A DNA stretch of 64,000 nt from Chitinophagales bacterium. GTDB taxonomy: Bacteria > Bacteroidota > Bacteroidia > Chitinophagales > Chitinophagaceae. The notes under the pieces are model-generated. The model ran no database searches. It was not told the origin of the DNA and worked only from the letters and a program-made list of their open reading frames with translations. The stretch is taken from NCBI GenBank assembly GCA_013297995.1, contig JAAFJB010000001.1, forward strand, positions 1 to 64,000, read 5' to 3'. Shown here one piece after another: positions 37,018 through 45,269 of this stretch (position 1 is the stretch's first letter; every line of letters begins with the position of its first letter). Both the position numbers and the translations under genes were made by a program.

Positions 37018-37576
37018 CATCATTTCCTTCTTCGGTATCTCTATCCTCATCTGCATCCGAAGCGACTCCGTCTCCCCCCTCTTCTCCAAAACCTTCTGTT
37101 GCTTCTGTGAGATCGTATTTCTCCTCAATATCTGCGAACTTATCGCCCAGCAAACTTTTAGTGCCATACTGCTGAGGGCCTATTCCTTCAACCCTTGAAA
37201 CAGCAGGATAATCAAGCCTTGAATTGGCTTCTTTATTTACACTTATAAGGGCTACAAGAAAGGTCCAGTGTTTGGCAAAATCATACTCATATACAAACCG
37301 CTGATTGGTATCTTGTATTTCACTTCCAATGGTTGTATCCCCCATCAACAATGGTTCTACCCGATAGGGTTTGTTGTACTTTTCGCAGCTAATTTCCCTA
37401 CCGCGAAGCCAATTGTCGTTGCTGCGATAAAAAGTAGCCTGGTGCTTGTTATCAAACTCAAACGATTTCAAAATTATCAAATGAAGATCTTGAAATGATT
37501 GGGTATGTTTTATTACCACATCACGGTAAACCGCATCATCTTCTTCTAAATAAATTCTAAATTTTAGTACCGCCAT
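36989..37576 (-). CDS. Plasmid pRiA4b ORF-3-like protein
   Basis: The 195-residue product resembles the pRiA4b ORF-3 family: LKFRIYLEEDDAVYRDVVI at the start, a SFQDLHLIILKSFEFD helix, and FVYEYDFAKHWTFLVALISV near 95-114. The family has no settled function. The last about 35 residues are extremely acidic (DADEDRDTEEGNDD). ATG 37576 is used rather than TTG 37579. The 3' end overlaps the miaA start by about 29 bases, so the two are translationally linked. Confidence 0.8.
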   Translation of the reverse strand: MAVLKFRIYLEEDDAVYRDVVIKHTQSFQDLHLIILKSFEFDNKHQATFYRSNDNWLRGREISCEKYNKPYRVEPLLMGDTTIGSEIQDTNQRFVYEYDFAKHWTFLVALISVNKEANSRLDYPAVSRVEGIGPQQYGTKSLLGDKFADIEEKYDLTEATEGFGEEGGDGVASDADEDRDTEEGNDDAQQSIDFE

Positions 37577-37613
37577 CAAACCAGCAATTTAAGATTGAGC
37601 TGCAAATTAGGGA

Positions 37614-39032
37614 TTATTTAACGGGTTTTAGGTTCAACCCCTCCCCTTTTTCTAACATAAATTCATAGGCCGCTTCAAATTGATTGGGAATAATCCCATC
37701 CAGTATGGCTTCCCTGATGGCATCTTTTATAATTCCTACGTTTTTTCCCGGTGTTAAGCCAAATACTTCCATCACCAGTTCCCCAGAAATGGGCGGCTGC
37801 CAATTTCTAACCCGATCGGTTTCCTCTACCTGTATCATCCTTTCTTTCACCAATTCAAAATTCTGCAAATACCGTTTAACTTTCTGTTTATTTTTACTGG
37901 TAATATCGGCAGAACATAGGGTCATTAAATCTTCAATCTCATCTCCTGCATCAAACAATAAACGCCTTACTGCACTGTCCGTAATATTTTCTTTGGTGAG
38001 ACTAATAGGCCGTAAGTGTAAGAGTACCAGCTTCTGCACATATTTCATGGGCTCGTGTAAGGGCAATTTTAAACGACCAAATATTTTAGGCACCATTCTA
38101 GCACCCACTACTTCATGCCCGTGAAAGGTCCACCCATGCCCTTCCTCAAACTTTTTGGTGGCTGGTTTGCCTATATCATGCAGCAATGCAGCCCATCTTA
38201 ACCAGAGATGATGGGTATGCACTGCAATATTATCTAACACTTCAAGGGTATGATAAAAATTGTCTTTATGTCCCTTACCATCTATATAAACCGCTCCATG
38301 TAAGTCCAGCATCTGCGGCAATATCACTTTTAATAATCCCGATTTCCATAATAAATCCCAACCTATAGAAGGTTTTTCAGAAAGCATTATTTTATTCAGT
38401 TCATCGGTAATTCTTTCCTGCGAAACAATTTTCATCCGATGAATATTTTCTCCAATGGCTTTGAAGGTATTGGCTTCAATAGAAAACCCAAGCTGGGTAG
38501 CAAATCGAATGGCCCTGAGCATTCTAAGCGGATCGTCGCTAAATGTTTGAATGGGTTCTAAAGGTGTTTTTATTAGTCCCGATGCAATAGCTTCTATTCC
38601 GTTAAATGGGTCTGACAAAGCACCAAAATCATGCGAATTAAGGCTGATGGCCAATGCATTCATGGTAAAGTCGCGCCTATTTTGATCGTCTTCAATGGTA
38701 CCCTCTTCTACTGCTGGCTTTCTACTATCCTGTTGATAGCTCTCTTTTCGGGCGCCTACAAACTCAATTTCAAAGTCGTTGAACTTAATTTGTGCCGTCC
38801 CAAAATTCTTAAAAAAAGCCACCATTGGTTTTGGATTCAGTGAGGCGGCATAGGCATTGGCCAATTCAATCCCATCACCGAGACAAACAATATCTGCGTC
38901 TTTTACTGGTCGCCCAATTATTTTATCGCGAACAAAACCGCCAATCAAATAACAAGGCATATTCAAACGAGCCGCAACTGCGCCAATCTGCTCAAAAATA
39001 ACTTGTTCTTGTTTTGTAAAAGAGATATTCAT
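37614..39032 (-). CDS. CCA tRNA nucleotidyltransferase / poly(A) polymerase family with HD domain
   Basis: This class II nucleotidyltransferase matures or repairs tRNA 3' ends by adding CCA. From ATG 39032 it has 472 residues. The head domain shows YLIGGFVRDKIIGRPVKDAD near 27-46 with catalytic carboxylates in DADIV. RRDFTMNALAIS lies near 115-126 and DPLRMLRAIRFATQLGFSIE near 165. An HD domain (LLHDIGKPATKKFEEGH) follows near 275. None of the tRNAs in this window encodes CCA, so the cell needs this enzyme. Confidence 0.92.
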   Translation of the reverse strand: MNISFTKQEQVIFEQIGAVAARLNMPCYLIGGFVRDKIIGRPVKDADIVCLGDGIELANAYAASLNPKPMVAFFKNFGTAQIKFNDFEIEFVGARKESYQQDSRKPAVEEGTIEDDQNRRDFTMNALAISLNSHDFGALSDPFNGIEAIASGLIKTPLEPIQTFSDDPLRMLRAIRFATQLGFSIEANTFKAIGENIHRMKIVSQERITDELNKIMLSEKPSIGWDLLWKSGLLKVILPQMLDLHGAVYIDGKGHKDNFYHTLEVLDNIAVHTHHLWLRWAALLHDIGKPATKKFEEGHGWTFHGHEVVGARMVPKIFGRLKLPLHEPMKYVQKLVLLHLRPISLTKENITDSAVRRLLFDAGDEIEDLMTLCSADITSKNKQKVKRYLQNFELVKERMIQVEETDRVRNWQPPISGELVMEVFGLTPGKNVGIIKDAIREAILDGIIPNQFEAAYEFMLEKGEGLNLKPVK

Positions 39033-39095
39033 TGCCGCAAAGATAATTCTTACAAGCATTATGAACTACGCCAAACAACCAATACAAGTAAGAAC

Positions 39096-40097
39096 TTAAA
39101 ATGAGGGAGGTAAAGTGGACTCCAACTGGGCGTTATCAATTTTTTCTGCACAGTCAAAATGATTGAGTGGGCAGTGTTTTTTCCCATGCGTGCCGCAAGG
39201 TCTACAAGCCAATGGCTTATTTATTTCAATAATATTGCTCAAACTTGAGAGTGGCCCATAACCAAAAGCTGGAATGGTAGAACAATACACTGCGGTTACT
39301 GGTGCATCGGTGGCCGAGCAAAAATGCATGGGGGCAGAATCATTCACATAATTCATTAGCGCATTTTTCATGAGAGAAGCGGACTGAAGAAAGCTGAATT
39401 TACCTGCAAGATTTATACAGTTTGGCTTAGAAGCCGCCACTATTATTCGTTCACACAAAGCATGATCAAGCGGAGCGCCCAGTAAATAAATTATTAATTC
39501 TTTAGGGAGGGACTGAATAAATTCAACCCATTTCTGTTCGGGAAATTGCTTGGTGTACCAAACAGAAGAAGGAGCAATACAGATATAGGCATGCTGTTTC
39601 CATTTCAGAACCACCGAATCGTCTGCTGGCGAAGGGTAAAGTTTGGGCTTGTGCAATGAAAATTCTCCCAATACTTGAATCAGTTGATGATTTCTATCAA
39701 TTTCATGCAAGCCTTTACCCGCAAGCATTTGATGAGGTATCGCCCGATTAAAAAAGAGGCGAAAAGGATTTTTATCAAAACCAATGCGCAAGGCAGCTCC
39801 AGAAAAAGCAGTCAAGAATCCAGTAGCAGCATAGCGTTGAATATTTACAACCACATCATAATCTTTTTTTCTTATTTTAAATAATAAGCCAAAAAGATTG
39901 CGGTATTTAGATTTTTTTTTATCCCAAATAAGGGTGTTGTGCAAAAAGGGGTGGTCGTTAAAAAGCGACTCATTGCCTTTTCTAACCAAGATATCAATAG
40001 CAAGTGTTGGAAAACTATGGTGAAGAGATTCCAATAATGAAGTGGCTAAAACCACATCTCCTATAAAAGCAGTTTGAATAATCAATATGCGCTGCAT
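39096..40097 (-). CDS. Glycosyltransferase family 9 (heptosyltransferase-like)
   Basis: This 333-residue GT-B enzyme is of the ADP-heptose:LPS heptosyltransferase family. It starts RILIIQTAFIGDVVLATSLL with the donor loop, has IGFDKNPFRLFFNRAIPHQ mid-protein, and YICIAPSSVWYTKQFPEQKW near 175 (the family's substrate/nucleotide contact). The C-terminal PMHFCSATDAPVTAVYCST carries the second site. The end is Cys-rich (CRPCGTHGKKHCPLNHFDC), which is common in this family. It likely adds a sugar to the LPS core; donor and acceptor are unknown. Confidence 0.9.
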   Translation of the reverse strand: MQRILIIQTAFIGDVVLATSLLESLHHSFPTLAIDILVRKGNESLFNDHPFLHNTLIWDKKKSKYRNLFGLLFKIRKKDYDVVVNIQRYAATGFLTAFSGAALRIGFDKNPFRLFFNRAIPHQMLAGKGLHEIDRNHQLIQVLGEFSLHKPKLYPSPADDSVVLKWKQHAYICIAPSSVWYTKQFPEQKWVEFIQSLPKELIIYLLGAPLDHALCERIIVAASKPNCINLAGKFSFLQSASLMKNALMNYVNDSAPMHFCSATDAPVTAVYCSTIPAFGYGPLSSLSNIIEINKPLACRPCGTHGKKHCPLNHFDCAEKIDNAQLESTLPPSF

Positions 40098-40192
40098 GGT
40101 GCAAAATTAGGTTTCTATGCGTATTTGAAGTGAATTCAATAAAATCAACCGCTAAAATAAATATTTGCAGGGGCTGGCTTATCTCGAAACTG

Positions 40193-40200
40193 TATTTTTG
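40193..40200 (+). promoter_or_regulatory. Possible -7 box of the dapD promoter
   Basis: TATTTTTG matches TAnnTTTG and lies 14 bases before the dapD ATG. The closest TTTG is 25 bases upstream instead of 19-21, so only half of the promoter is convincing, and the implied leader would be very short. Confidence 0.35.
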
Positions 40201-40214
40201 CAAAAAATGTAACT

Positions 40215-41024
40215 ATGTTAAAAGAAACCATTCTAAAGGCCTGGAATGATCGGGCATTATTGAAAGAACCAGTATATAGTGATGCAGTGAAAGAAGTCAT
40301 AGAAGCGGTGGACAAAGGGCATCTCAGGGTAGCTTCTCCCACAGAGCATGGTTGGGTTGTAAATGAGTGGGTTAAACAGGCCATACTGATGTATTTTGGC
40401 ATTCAACAAATGCAAACTTGGGATAGCCCTCCTTTTGAGTTTTACGATAAAATGTTGTTGAAAAAGAATTATAAAGAGTTGGGTGTTAGGGCTGTACCGC
40501 CCGCCACAGCAAGATATGGAGCTTATATTGCCAAGAATGTTGTGTTAATGCCCAGCTATGTAAATATTGGTGCTTATATAGATGAGGGTGCCATGGTAGA
40601 TACTTGGGCTACAGTTGGAAGCTGCGCTCAGATTGGCAAAAATGTTCACCTGAGTGGTGGCGTAGGTATTGGAGGTGTTTTAGAGCCGCTACAGGCGAGC
40701 CCGGTTATTATAGAAGATGGATGTTTTATTGGCAGCAGATGTATTGTAGTAGAAGGGGTTATTGTAGAGAAAGAAGCGGTTTTAGGAGCTAATGTGGTAC
40801 TTACACAATCTACCAAAATAATTGACGTGAGCGGGTCTACTCCCATTGAAATGAAAGGGAGGGTTCCCGCAAGAAGTGTAGTAATACCAGGCAGTTATAC
40901 CAAACAATTTAATGCGGGTGAATACCAAGTAAGTTGCGCATTAATTATAGGACAGCGAAAAGCAAGCACCGATTTAAAAACCAGTCTAAATGATGCATTG
41001 AGAGACTTTAATATAAGTGTATAA
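40215..41024 (+). CDS. dapD: 2,3,4,5-tetrahydropyridine-2,6-dicarboxylate N-succinyltransferase
   Basis: DapD succinylates tetrahydrodipicolinate in the lysine/meso-diaminopimelate pathway. The 269-residue product has an N-terminal helical domain (LRVASPTEHGWVVNEWVKQA near 36-55). A left-handed beta helix of hexapeptide repeats follows (GAYIDEGAMVDTWATVGSCA, then IGKNVHLSGGVGIGGVLEPL near 140-160). GSRCIVVEGVIVEKEAVLGA is a further stretch of the helix. Its TAA shares one base with the start of the next gene (TAATG), so the transporter is translationally coupled. Confidence 0.96.
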   Translation: MLKETILKAWNDRALLKEPVYSDAVKEVIEAVDKGHLRVASPTEHGWVVNEWVKQAILMYFGIQQMQTWDSPPFEFYDKMLLKKNYKELGVRAVPPATARYGAYIAKNVVLMPSYVNIGAYIDEGAMVDTWATVGSCAQIGKNVHLSGGVGIGGVLEPLQASPVIIEDGCFIGSRCIVVEGVIVEKEAVLGANVVLTQSTKIIDVSGSTPIEMKGRVPARSVVIPGSYTKQFNAGEYQVSCALIIGQRKASTDLKTSLNDALRDFNISV

Positions 41025-41959
41025 TGAAGCCCCAGGGCAAGCAAGCAATACTCTTTTCAGGCTTCTTAATTAGTATAATGGCGGCGGTACTTTTTTCTAC
41101 CAAAGCCATATTTGTAAAATTGGCTTTTAAAAATACGGGGGTAGATGCTGTAACCTTACTTGCATTGAGAATGCTTTTTTCTTTGCCTTTTTATTTGATT
41201 GCTTTATGGATAGTAGTAAGAAAGGAAGATAAAAAAGTGTTGACTGCAAAACAGTATGGATGGATTGTTGCGCTAGGCATATTGGGATATTACTTGAGTA
41301 GTGTTCTTGATTTTATTGGACTACAATATGTTTCGGCAGGATTGGAGCGCTTAATATTATTTTTGTATCCTACTTTTTCTGTGCTATTGAATACCTTTCT
41401 TTTCAAGGCCAAGCTTACCCGTACACAATTGATTGCACTTGCATTAACCTATACTGGTATTGGAATTGCTTATTTGGGTGAATTAAAGCAGGTAGCAATT
41501 CACAATAGCCAATTTTATTTTGGGTCGCTGATGATTTTTTTCTGTGCCATTAGCTATTCAGTTTATTTGGTAGGTACTGGCAGAATGGTAAAGCATGCAG
41601 GAGCTACTCGCTACACTGCTTATGCAATGCTGAGTTCTACGGCAGGAGTATTTGTGCATTTTTTGTTAACAAGGGAAGTTCAACAGACTTCAATTTCAAA
41701 TACACTGGTTGGTTACAGTATTGCCTTGGCAATTATAGCTACTGTAATTCCTTCCTTTATGATGAGTATTGGCATGAAGAAAATAGGCAGCAATAATGTT
41801 TCTATTATTACCAGTATTGGACCAGTATCCACCATTTTACAAGCCCATTATTTTTTAGGTGAAAAAATATTATTCGTACAAGTACTGGGAACAATATTGG
41901 TGATTACGGGTGTTATTTTAATAGGCTGGCAATCAAGTAACAAAGCTAAAAACATGTAG
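41024..41959 (+). CDS. DMT-superfamily (EamA) transporter
   Basis: The 311-residue protein has ten predicted membrane helices arranged as two EamA repeats: about residues 8-145 (FLISIMAAVLFSTKAIFVKL at the first) and 155-300 (IIATVIPSFMMSIGMKKIGS in the second). Such carriers export amino acids or other metabolites. Coupling to dapD by a one-base overlap hints at a lysine-pathway metabolite, but this is only positional. Confidence 0.88.
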   Translation: MKPQGKQAILFSGFLISIMAAVLFSTKAIFVKLAFKNTGVDAVTLLALRMLFSLPFYLIALWIVVRKEDKKVLTAKQYGWIVALGILGYYLSSVLDFIGLQYVSAGLERLILFLYPTFSVLLNTFLFKAKLTRTQLIALALTYTGIGIAYLGELKQVAIHNSQFYFGSLMIFFCAISYSVYLVGTGRMVKHAGATRYTAYAMLSSTAGVFVHFLLTREVQQTSISNTLVGYSIALAIIATVIPSFMMSIGMKKIGSNNVSIITSIGPVSTILQAHYFLGEKILFVQVLGTILVITGVILIGWQSSNKAKNM

Positions 41960-42031
41960 CAGCTATATCAAAAAAAGCACTAAGCAAATCAAATGATTAA
42001 CTCATAAGGTTTTAATAAACTAAAAAACTGG

Positions 42032-43888
42032 TTAAGCATAAGAGGTATCCAATTCACTTAGTTTTTCAAATTGATCAATGGTTAAAGGCTTGGTAATAAA
42101 ATGGGTGACGTTACTAAATTTCTTTGACTTTTCATAGTCGCTATGATCAATAGACGAAGTGAGAATAACAACAGGCCAAGGTTGGCCCATTTTTTCGTAT
42201 TCGTGTAAAAAATCCCAGCCAGACCTGCCAGCAAAATTCAGGTCGAGAAATATCTTTCTTTTAAGGGTAGGGTTTTCTTTCATGTAAATTAATGCATCAT
42301 CAATATCATCAAAAACACTAACGGGTAAGCTTGGGAGTACATTTTTTATAATGAGTTCATTTAATTTATTAACCAAATGATCATCATCTACCAAACAGAT
42401 TTCTTCAATTTGTTGGTTGAGCAAGAATTTGTTGAGCGAGATACTATTGGTGGAAGCAAAATTTATTTGATCGTTTAATTTATAAATTGCGTCATTCATA
42501 AGATTTGCAGATAATTCAATATCGGCAAAAATTTGTCCATACGTTAATAAATTATGATCTTGAAACTTTGCAGTTTGTAAGAGTTGTAAAATTTTAGAGA
42601 ATTCATGACGCAATTCGTGCGAAGTAATAAAAGATATTTTTTTCAGATGAGTCATCTGCTCTTGCACTTCTTTTTCAGAAATCTTTTTAAGTGTAATATC
42701 TTTTTGTATAGTGATGTAACCAGTAATGGCACCATCCTTGTCAAATAGCGTATCAATCATTATATCAAGCCAAAGCTTTGATCCACTTTTAGTGTAATAC
42801 AAAATTTCAGCCCTGATTCCCCTACCCTGTTTAATTACTCTTCCAATTCTATCGAGCGTTTCTTTACTGGTTTCAACACCTTTTAAGATACTTCCTGGTT
42901 GTTTTCCGCTCACTTCTTTTAGGGTATATCCTGTGAGCTTAACAAAAGCGTCATTCACCCAATTTATTTGATTGTTGGCATTACACAATATAATAATACT
43001 ACTAATTTTTTGGGCTACTTTAGTAAATTTCCCAAATTCTATTTTAGTAGTCTCCATCAGATCTTGCTGTCTTTTAATTTGCAACTGGGCTTCTTTAATA
43101 GGCGTAATATCAATGGAAGTTCCGGTATAGCCCAAACATTCACCCATACCATTAAACATAGGATTTCCCTTTGTATTCATCCACCTATAATTTCCATCGG
43201 CTTTTAAAAAGCGGTACACAATTGAATAGGGGGAATGCTGAATAAACGCGTCTTTTCTTTCAGCTAAAATTCGTTCTAAATCTTCGGGATGTATGGCTTG
43301 AAGCCAACCATTTCCTACTTCATCTTCTTGAGCAGAACCTCTAAAGTCAGTCCATGCTTTATTTACAAAACTAATTTGATGGTACTGATCACTTACCCAC
43401 ATTAAATCAGGCATATAATTGGCAATATCTCTAAACCATTCTTGGTTATTACCAAAGTTATTTTGCGAGTTATCATACCCAAAATTTAGTGGTTCAAGCT
43501 TTCTACTTACCACAGATAATAAAGCTTCTTTTCCAACCATAATTACGCCATAAGGAAGCCCTTTTTTATCGAAAACAATACTGAGGTCGTATTCAACCAT
43601 AGAATGATTAAATTCCATACCTGGGGTTTTAAAGCGAAGCGAAATTGAATGAGCTGGCTTCCGATTACTTGCTTCACTCACAGCATTTTTAAACAACCCT
43701 ACTTCATTTGCTGCAAATAAAGCATCAATATTAACTCCAAGTATAGATTCGCCTACAACCTGATAGTACCGTTTAAAGGATTCATTACAAAAACCAATAT
43801 TTCCAGCAAGATCTGTAGTTACAATATAATGATTGTTACTATTGAGGAGGTGAGAAATATTTTTATCTAAGCTGTACGGGTATCTCAT
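42032..43888 (-). CDS. Multi-PAS protein with kinase-like DHp helix and C-terminal receiver, lacking an ATPase domain
   Basis: The 618-residue cytoplasmic protein has at least three PAS domains: about 12-125, 155-270 (WVSDQYHQISFVNKAWTDFR) and 285-405 with PAC ends (YTGTSIDITPIKEAQLQIKR, YITIQKDITLKKISEK). Residues 415-480 look like the dimerisation/His-phosphotransfer helix, with SFITSHELRHEFSKIL and His near 424. A receiver follows directly (EEICLVDDDHL, phosphoacceptor in IFLDLNFAGRSGW near 549, and FITKPL). No N, G1, F or G2 box of a HATPase lies between or after. ATG 43888 is chosen over TTG 43894. A smaller paralogue with the same end lies at 45270. Confidence 0.88.
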   Translation of the reverse strand: MRYPYSLDKNISHLLNSNNHYIVTTDLAGNIGFCNESFKRYYQVVGESILGVNIDALFAANEVGLFKNAVSEASNRKPAHSISLRFKTPGMEFNHSMVEYDLSIVFDKKGLPYGVIMVGKEALLSVVSRKLEPLNFGYDNSQNNFGNNQEWFRDIANYMPDLMWVSDQYHQISFVNKAWTDFRGSAQEDEVGNGWLQAIHPEDLERILAERKDAFIQHSPYSIVYRFLKADGNYRWMNTKGNPMFNGMGECLGYTGTSIDITPIKEAQLQIKRQQDLMETTKIEFGKFTKVAQKISSIIILCNANNQINWVNDAFVKLTGYTLKEVSGKQPGSILKGVETSKETLDRIGRVIKQGRGIRAEILYYTKSGSKLWLDIMIDTLFDKDGAITGYITIQKDITLKKISEKEVQEQMTHLKKISFITSHELRHEFSKILQLLQTAKFQDHNLLTYGQIFADIELSANLMNDAIYKLNDQINFASTNSISLNKFLLNQQIEEICLVDDDHLVNKLNELIIKNVLPSLPVSVFDDIDDALIYMKENPTLKRKIFLDLNFAGRSGWDFLHEYEKMGQPWPVVILTSSIDHSDYEKSKKFSNVTHFITKPLTIDQFEKLSELDTSYA

Positions 43889-43908
43889 ACACAATTATTA
43901 AATAGTAA

Positions 43909-44295
43909 TCAACAGCTTTTAGTGAGCATTTTTTTGTGAGAATAACGGTCAATCAAATCAGGCAGCAATGCAAAATCTCTCGATTTATCTAGAAAATAAT
44001 CAGCCCCAATTCGCATACATTCATCCCGGTAGGTTGCATAGGGTGTATTAGTAAGTATAATGATTAAAATGGAGTTTCCATAAATCTCCCTTACTTTTCT
44101 TAGCATTTCTAAGCCACTCATCCCTGGAAGGCTGATATCAAGAATAAGCAAATCTTTTGCGTTTTGAGCTAATGATTTAAGACCTTCTTCAGCATTTGTT
44201 GCAAAACAAATGGTATTTACCGATACGGTATTATACAATATTTCCGAAAGTTGCTCAATCACTGCGCTTGCCCCATCTACAATTAATATATTCAT
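43909..44295 (-). CDS. Stand-alone receiver-domain protein
   Basis: The 128-residue product is a single CheY-like receiver: NILIVDGASAVIEQL, phosphoacceptor Asp53 in LLILDISLPGMSG, Thr in IIILTNTPYA and Lys in YFLDKSRDF. One oddity is that the usual pair of acidic metal ligands (VDD/E) is reduced to VDG, which could weaken Mg binding and phosphorylation. There is no output domain. It ends 20 bases before the PAS-DHp-REC gene and is probably co-transcribed with it. Confidence 0.88.
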   Translation of the reverse strand: MNILIVDGASAVIEQLSEILYNTVSVNTICFATNAEEGLKSLAQNAKDLLILDISLPGMSGLEMLRKVREIYGNSILIIILTNTPYATYRDECMRIGADYFLDKSRDFALLPDLIDRYSHKKMLTKSC

Positions 44296-44348
44296 TGATC
44301 TGAACACCATTTTAATAAATCTTTTATAAAGGTAGGCTATATAAAAAG

Positions 44349-44378
44349 AAAGCTTTGTAGACCGTGCTACAAAGCTTT
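44349..44378 (-). terminator. Long hairpin between NarL-type regulator and receiver gene, likely terminator
   Basis: A perfect 12-base stem AAAGCTTTGTAG / CTACAAAGCTTT with loop ACCGTG lies in the 243-base gap between the two minus-strand genes. On the minus strand it runs into a T-rich tract (TTCTTTTTAT), which fits a terminator of the upstream regulator gene. It also contains two of several TTGTAG/CTACAA copies in this gap, so an operator role is possible. Confidence 0.6.
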
Positions 44379-44538
44379 TGTAGTTGAGACACTACATTTG
44401 GATTTATAAGATAATGGATCTAAAACAGTATTGATTGTTTAAATTTATAGCACAAAAATACATTGTCGCTTTCTAGTAGCTTGTAGTAAGAATCGTTGGA
44501 ATTCTAAAATAAATTAATCAAAATTTGTAGGGGAAAAA

Positions 44539-45171
44539 CTACAATTCAGCTATTTTATGCTCAATGGCATATTTAATTAAGTCAGCATTACTTTTCAGAT
44601 TCATTTTCTCCATTATTCTAGATCTGTATGTACTAATGGTGTTCACGTTGAGGCATAGTATCTCACTAATTTCAGAGATTGACTTACCCGTATAAATCAT
44701 TTTAAGCACTTCAAATTCTCTATCAGAGAGGGATTCATGCGGTAATTTGGTATGATCAGCATCAAGTGAACCCGCTAACACTTCCGCCACTTTATTGGTA
44801 ATATATTTTCTGCCACTTAATATTTGTTGAACAGCCGTTACCAATTCATAAGGAGCACTTTCTTTGGTAATATATCCTGACGCTCCTGCTTTGATTGCCC
44901 TTACTGCATAAAGTTCTGGCGAGTGCATGCTTAGCATTAATACTGGTATATGTGGCATGGTAGTTTTAATCTGCCTAAGTATTTCAATGCCTGAGTAGCC
45001 AGGCATGCTTATATCAGAAATAATAATATCCCAATGCTCCTTAACCGCCTTTTTAAATAAATCGGCCGAATCTGCTACATCATGAATATCCGCAAATGGG
45101 AGGGATTCTAGGAGAATTTTCTTGAGCCCCTCTCTAATTAATGAGTGATCGTCGGCAATAAGAATTCGCAT
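44539..45171 (-). CDS. NarL/FixJ-type response regulator
   Basis: The 210-residue product has a receiver (RILIADDHSLIREGLKKIL, Asp53 in IIISDISMPGYSG, Ser in VLMLSMHSPE and Lys in YITKESAP). A LuxR-type DNA-binding domain follows (LSDREFEVLKMIYTGKSISE, then LNVNTISTYRSRIMEKM). ATG 45171 is used; an upstream GTG would add eight residues. The adjacent PAS protein begins 99 bases upstream on the same strand. The stop codon lies within a short TTGTAG/CTACAA hairpin. Confidence 0.92.
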   Translation of the reverse strand: MRILIADDHSLIREGLKKILLESLPFADIHDVADSADLFKKAVKEHWDIIISDISMPGYSGIEILRQIKTTMPHIPVLMLSMHSPELYAVRAIKAGASGYITKESAPYELVTAVQQILSGRKYITNKVAEVLAGSLDADHTKLPHESLSDREFEVLKMIYTGKSISEISEILCLNVNTISTYRSRIMEKMNLKSNADLIKYAIEHKIAEL

Positions 45172-45269
45172 ATTGTAATTAGACTTTCCCTTCACGATAA
45201 AATTTTATGCAATAAAGATAGGGAATATGCGGATTTATATACACTTTAAATGAATTAAATAGCAGATTT

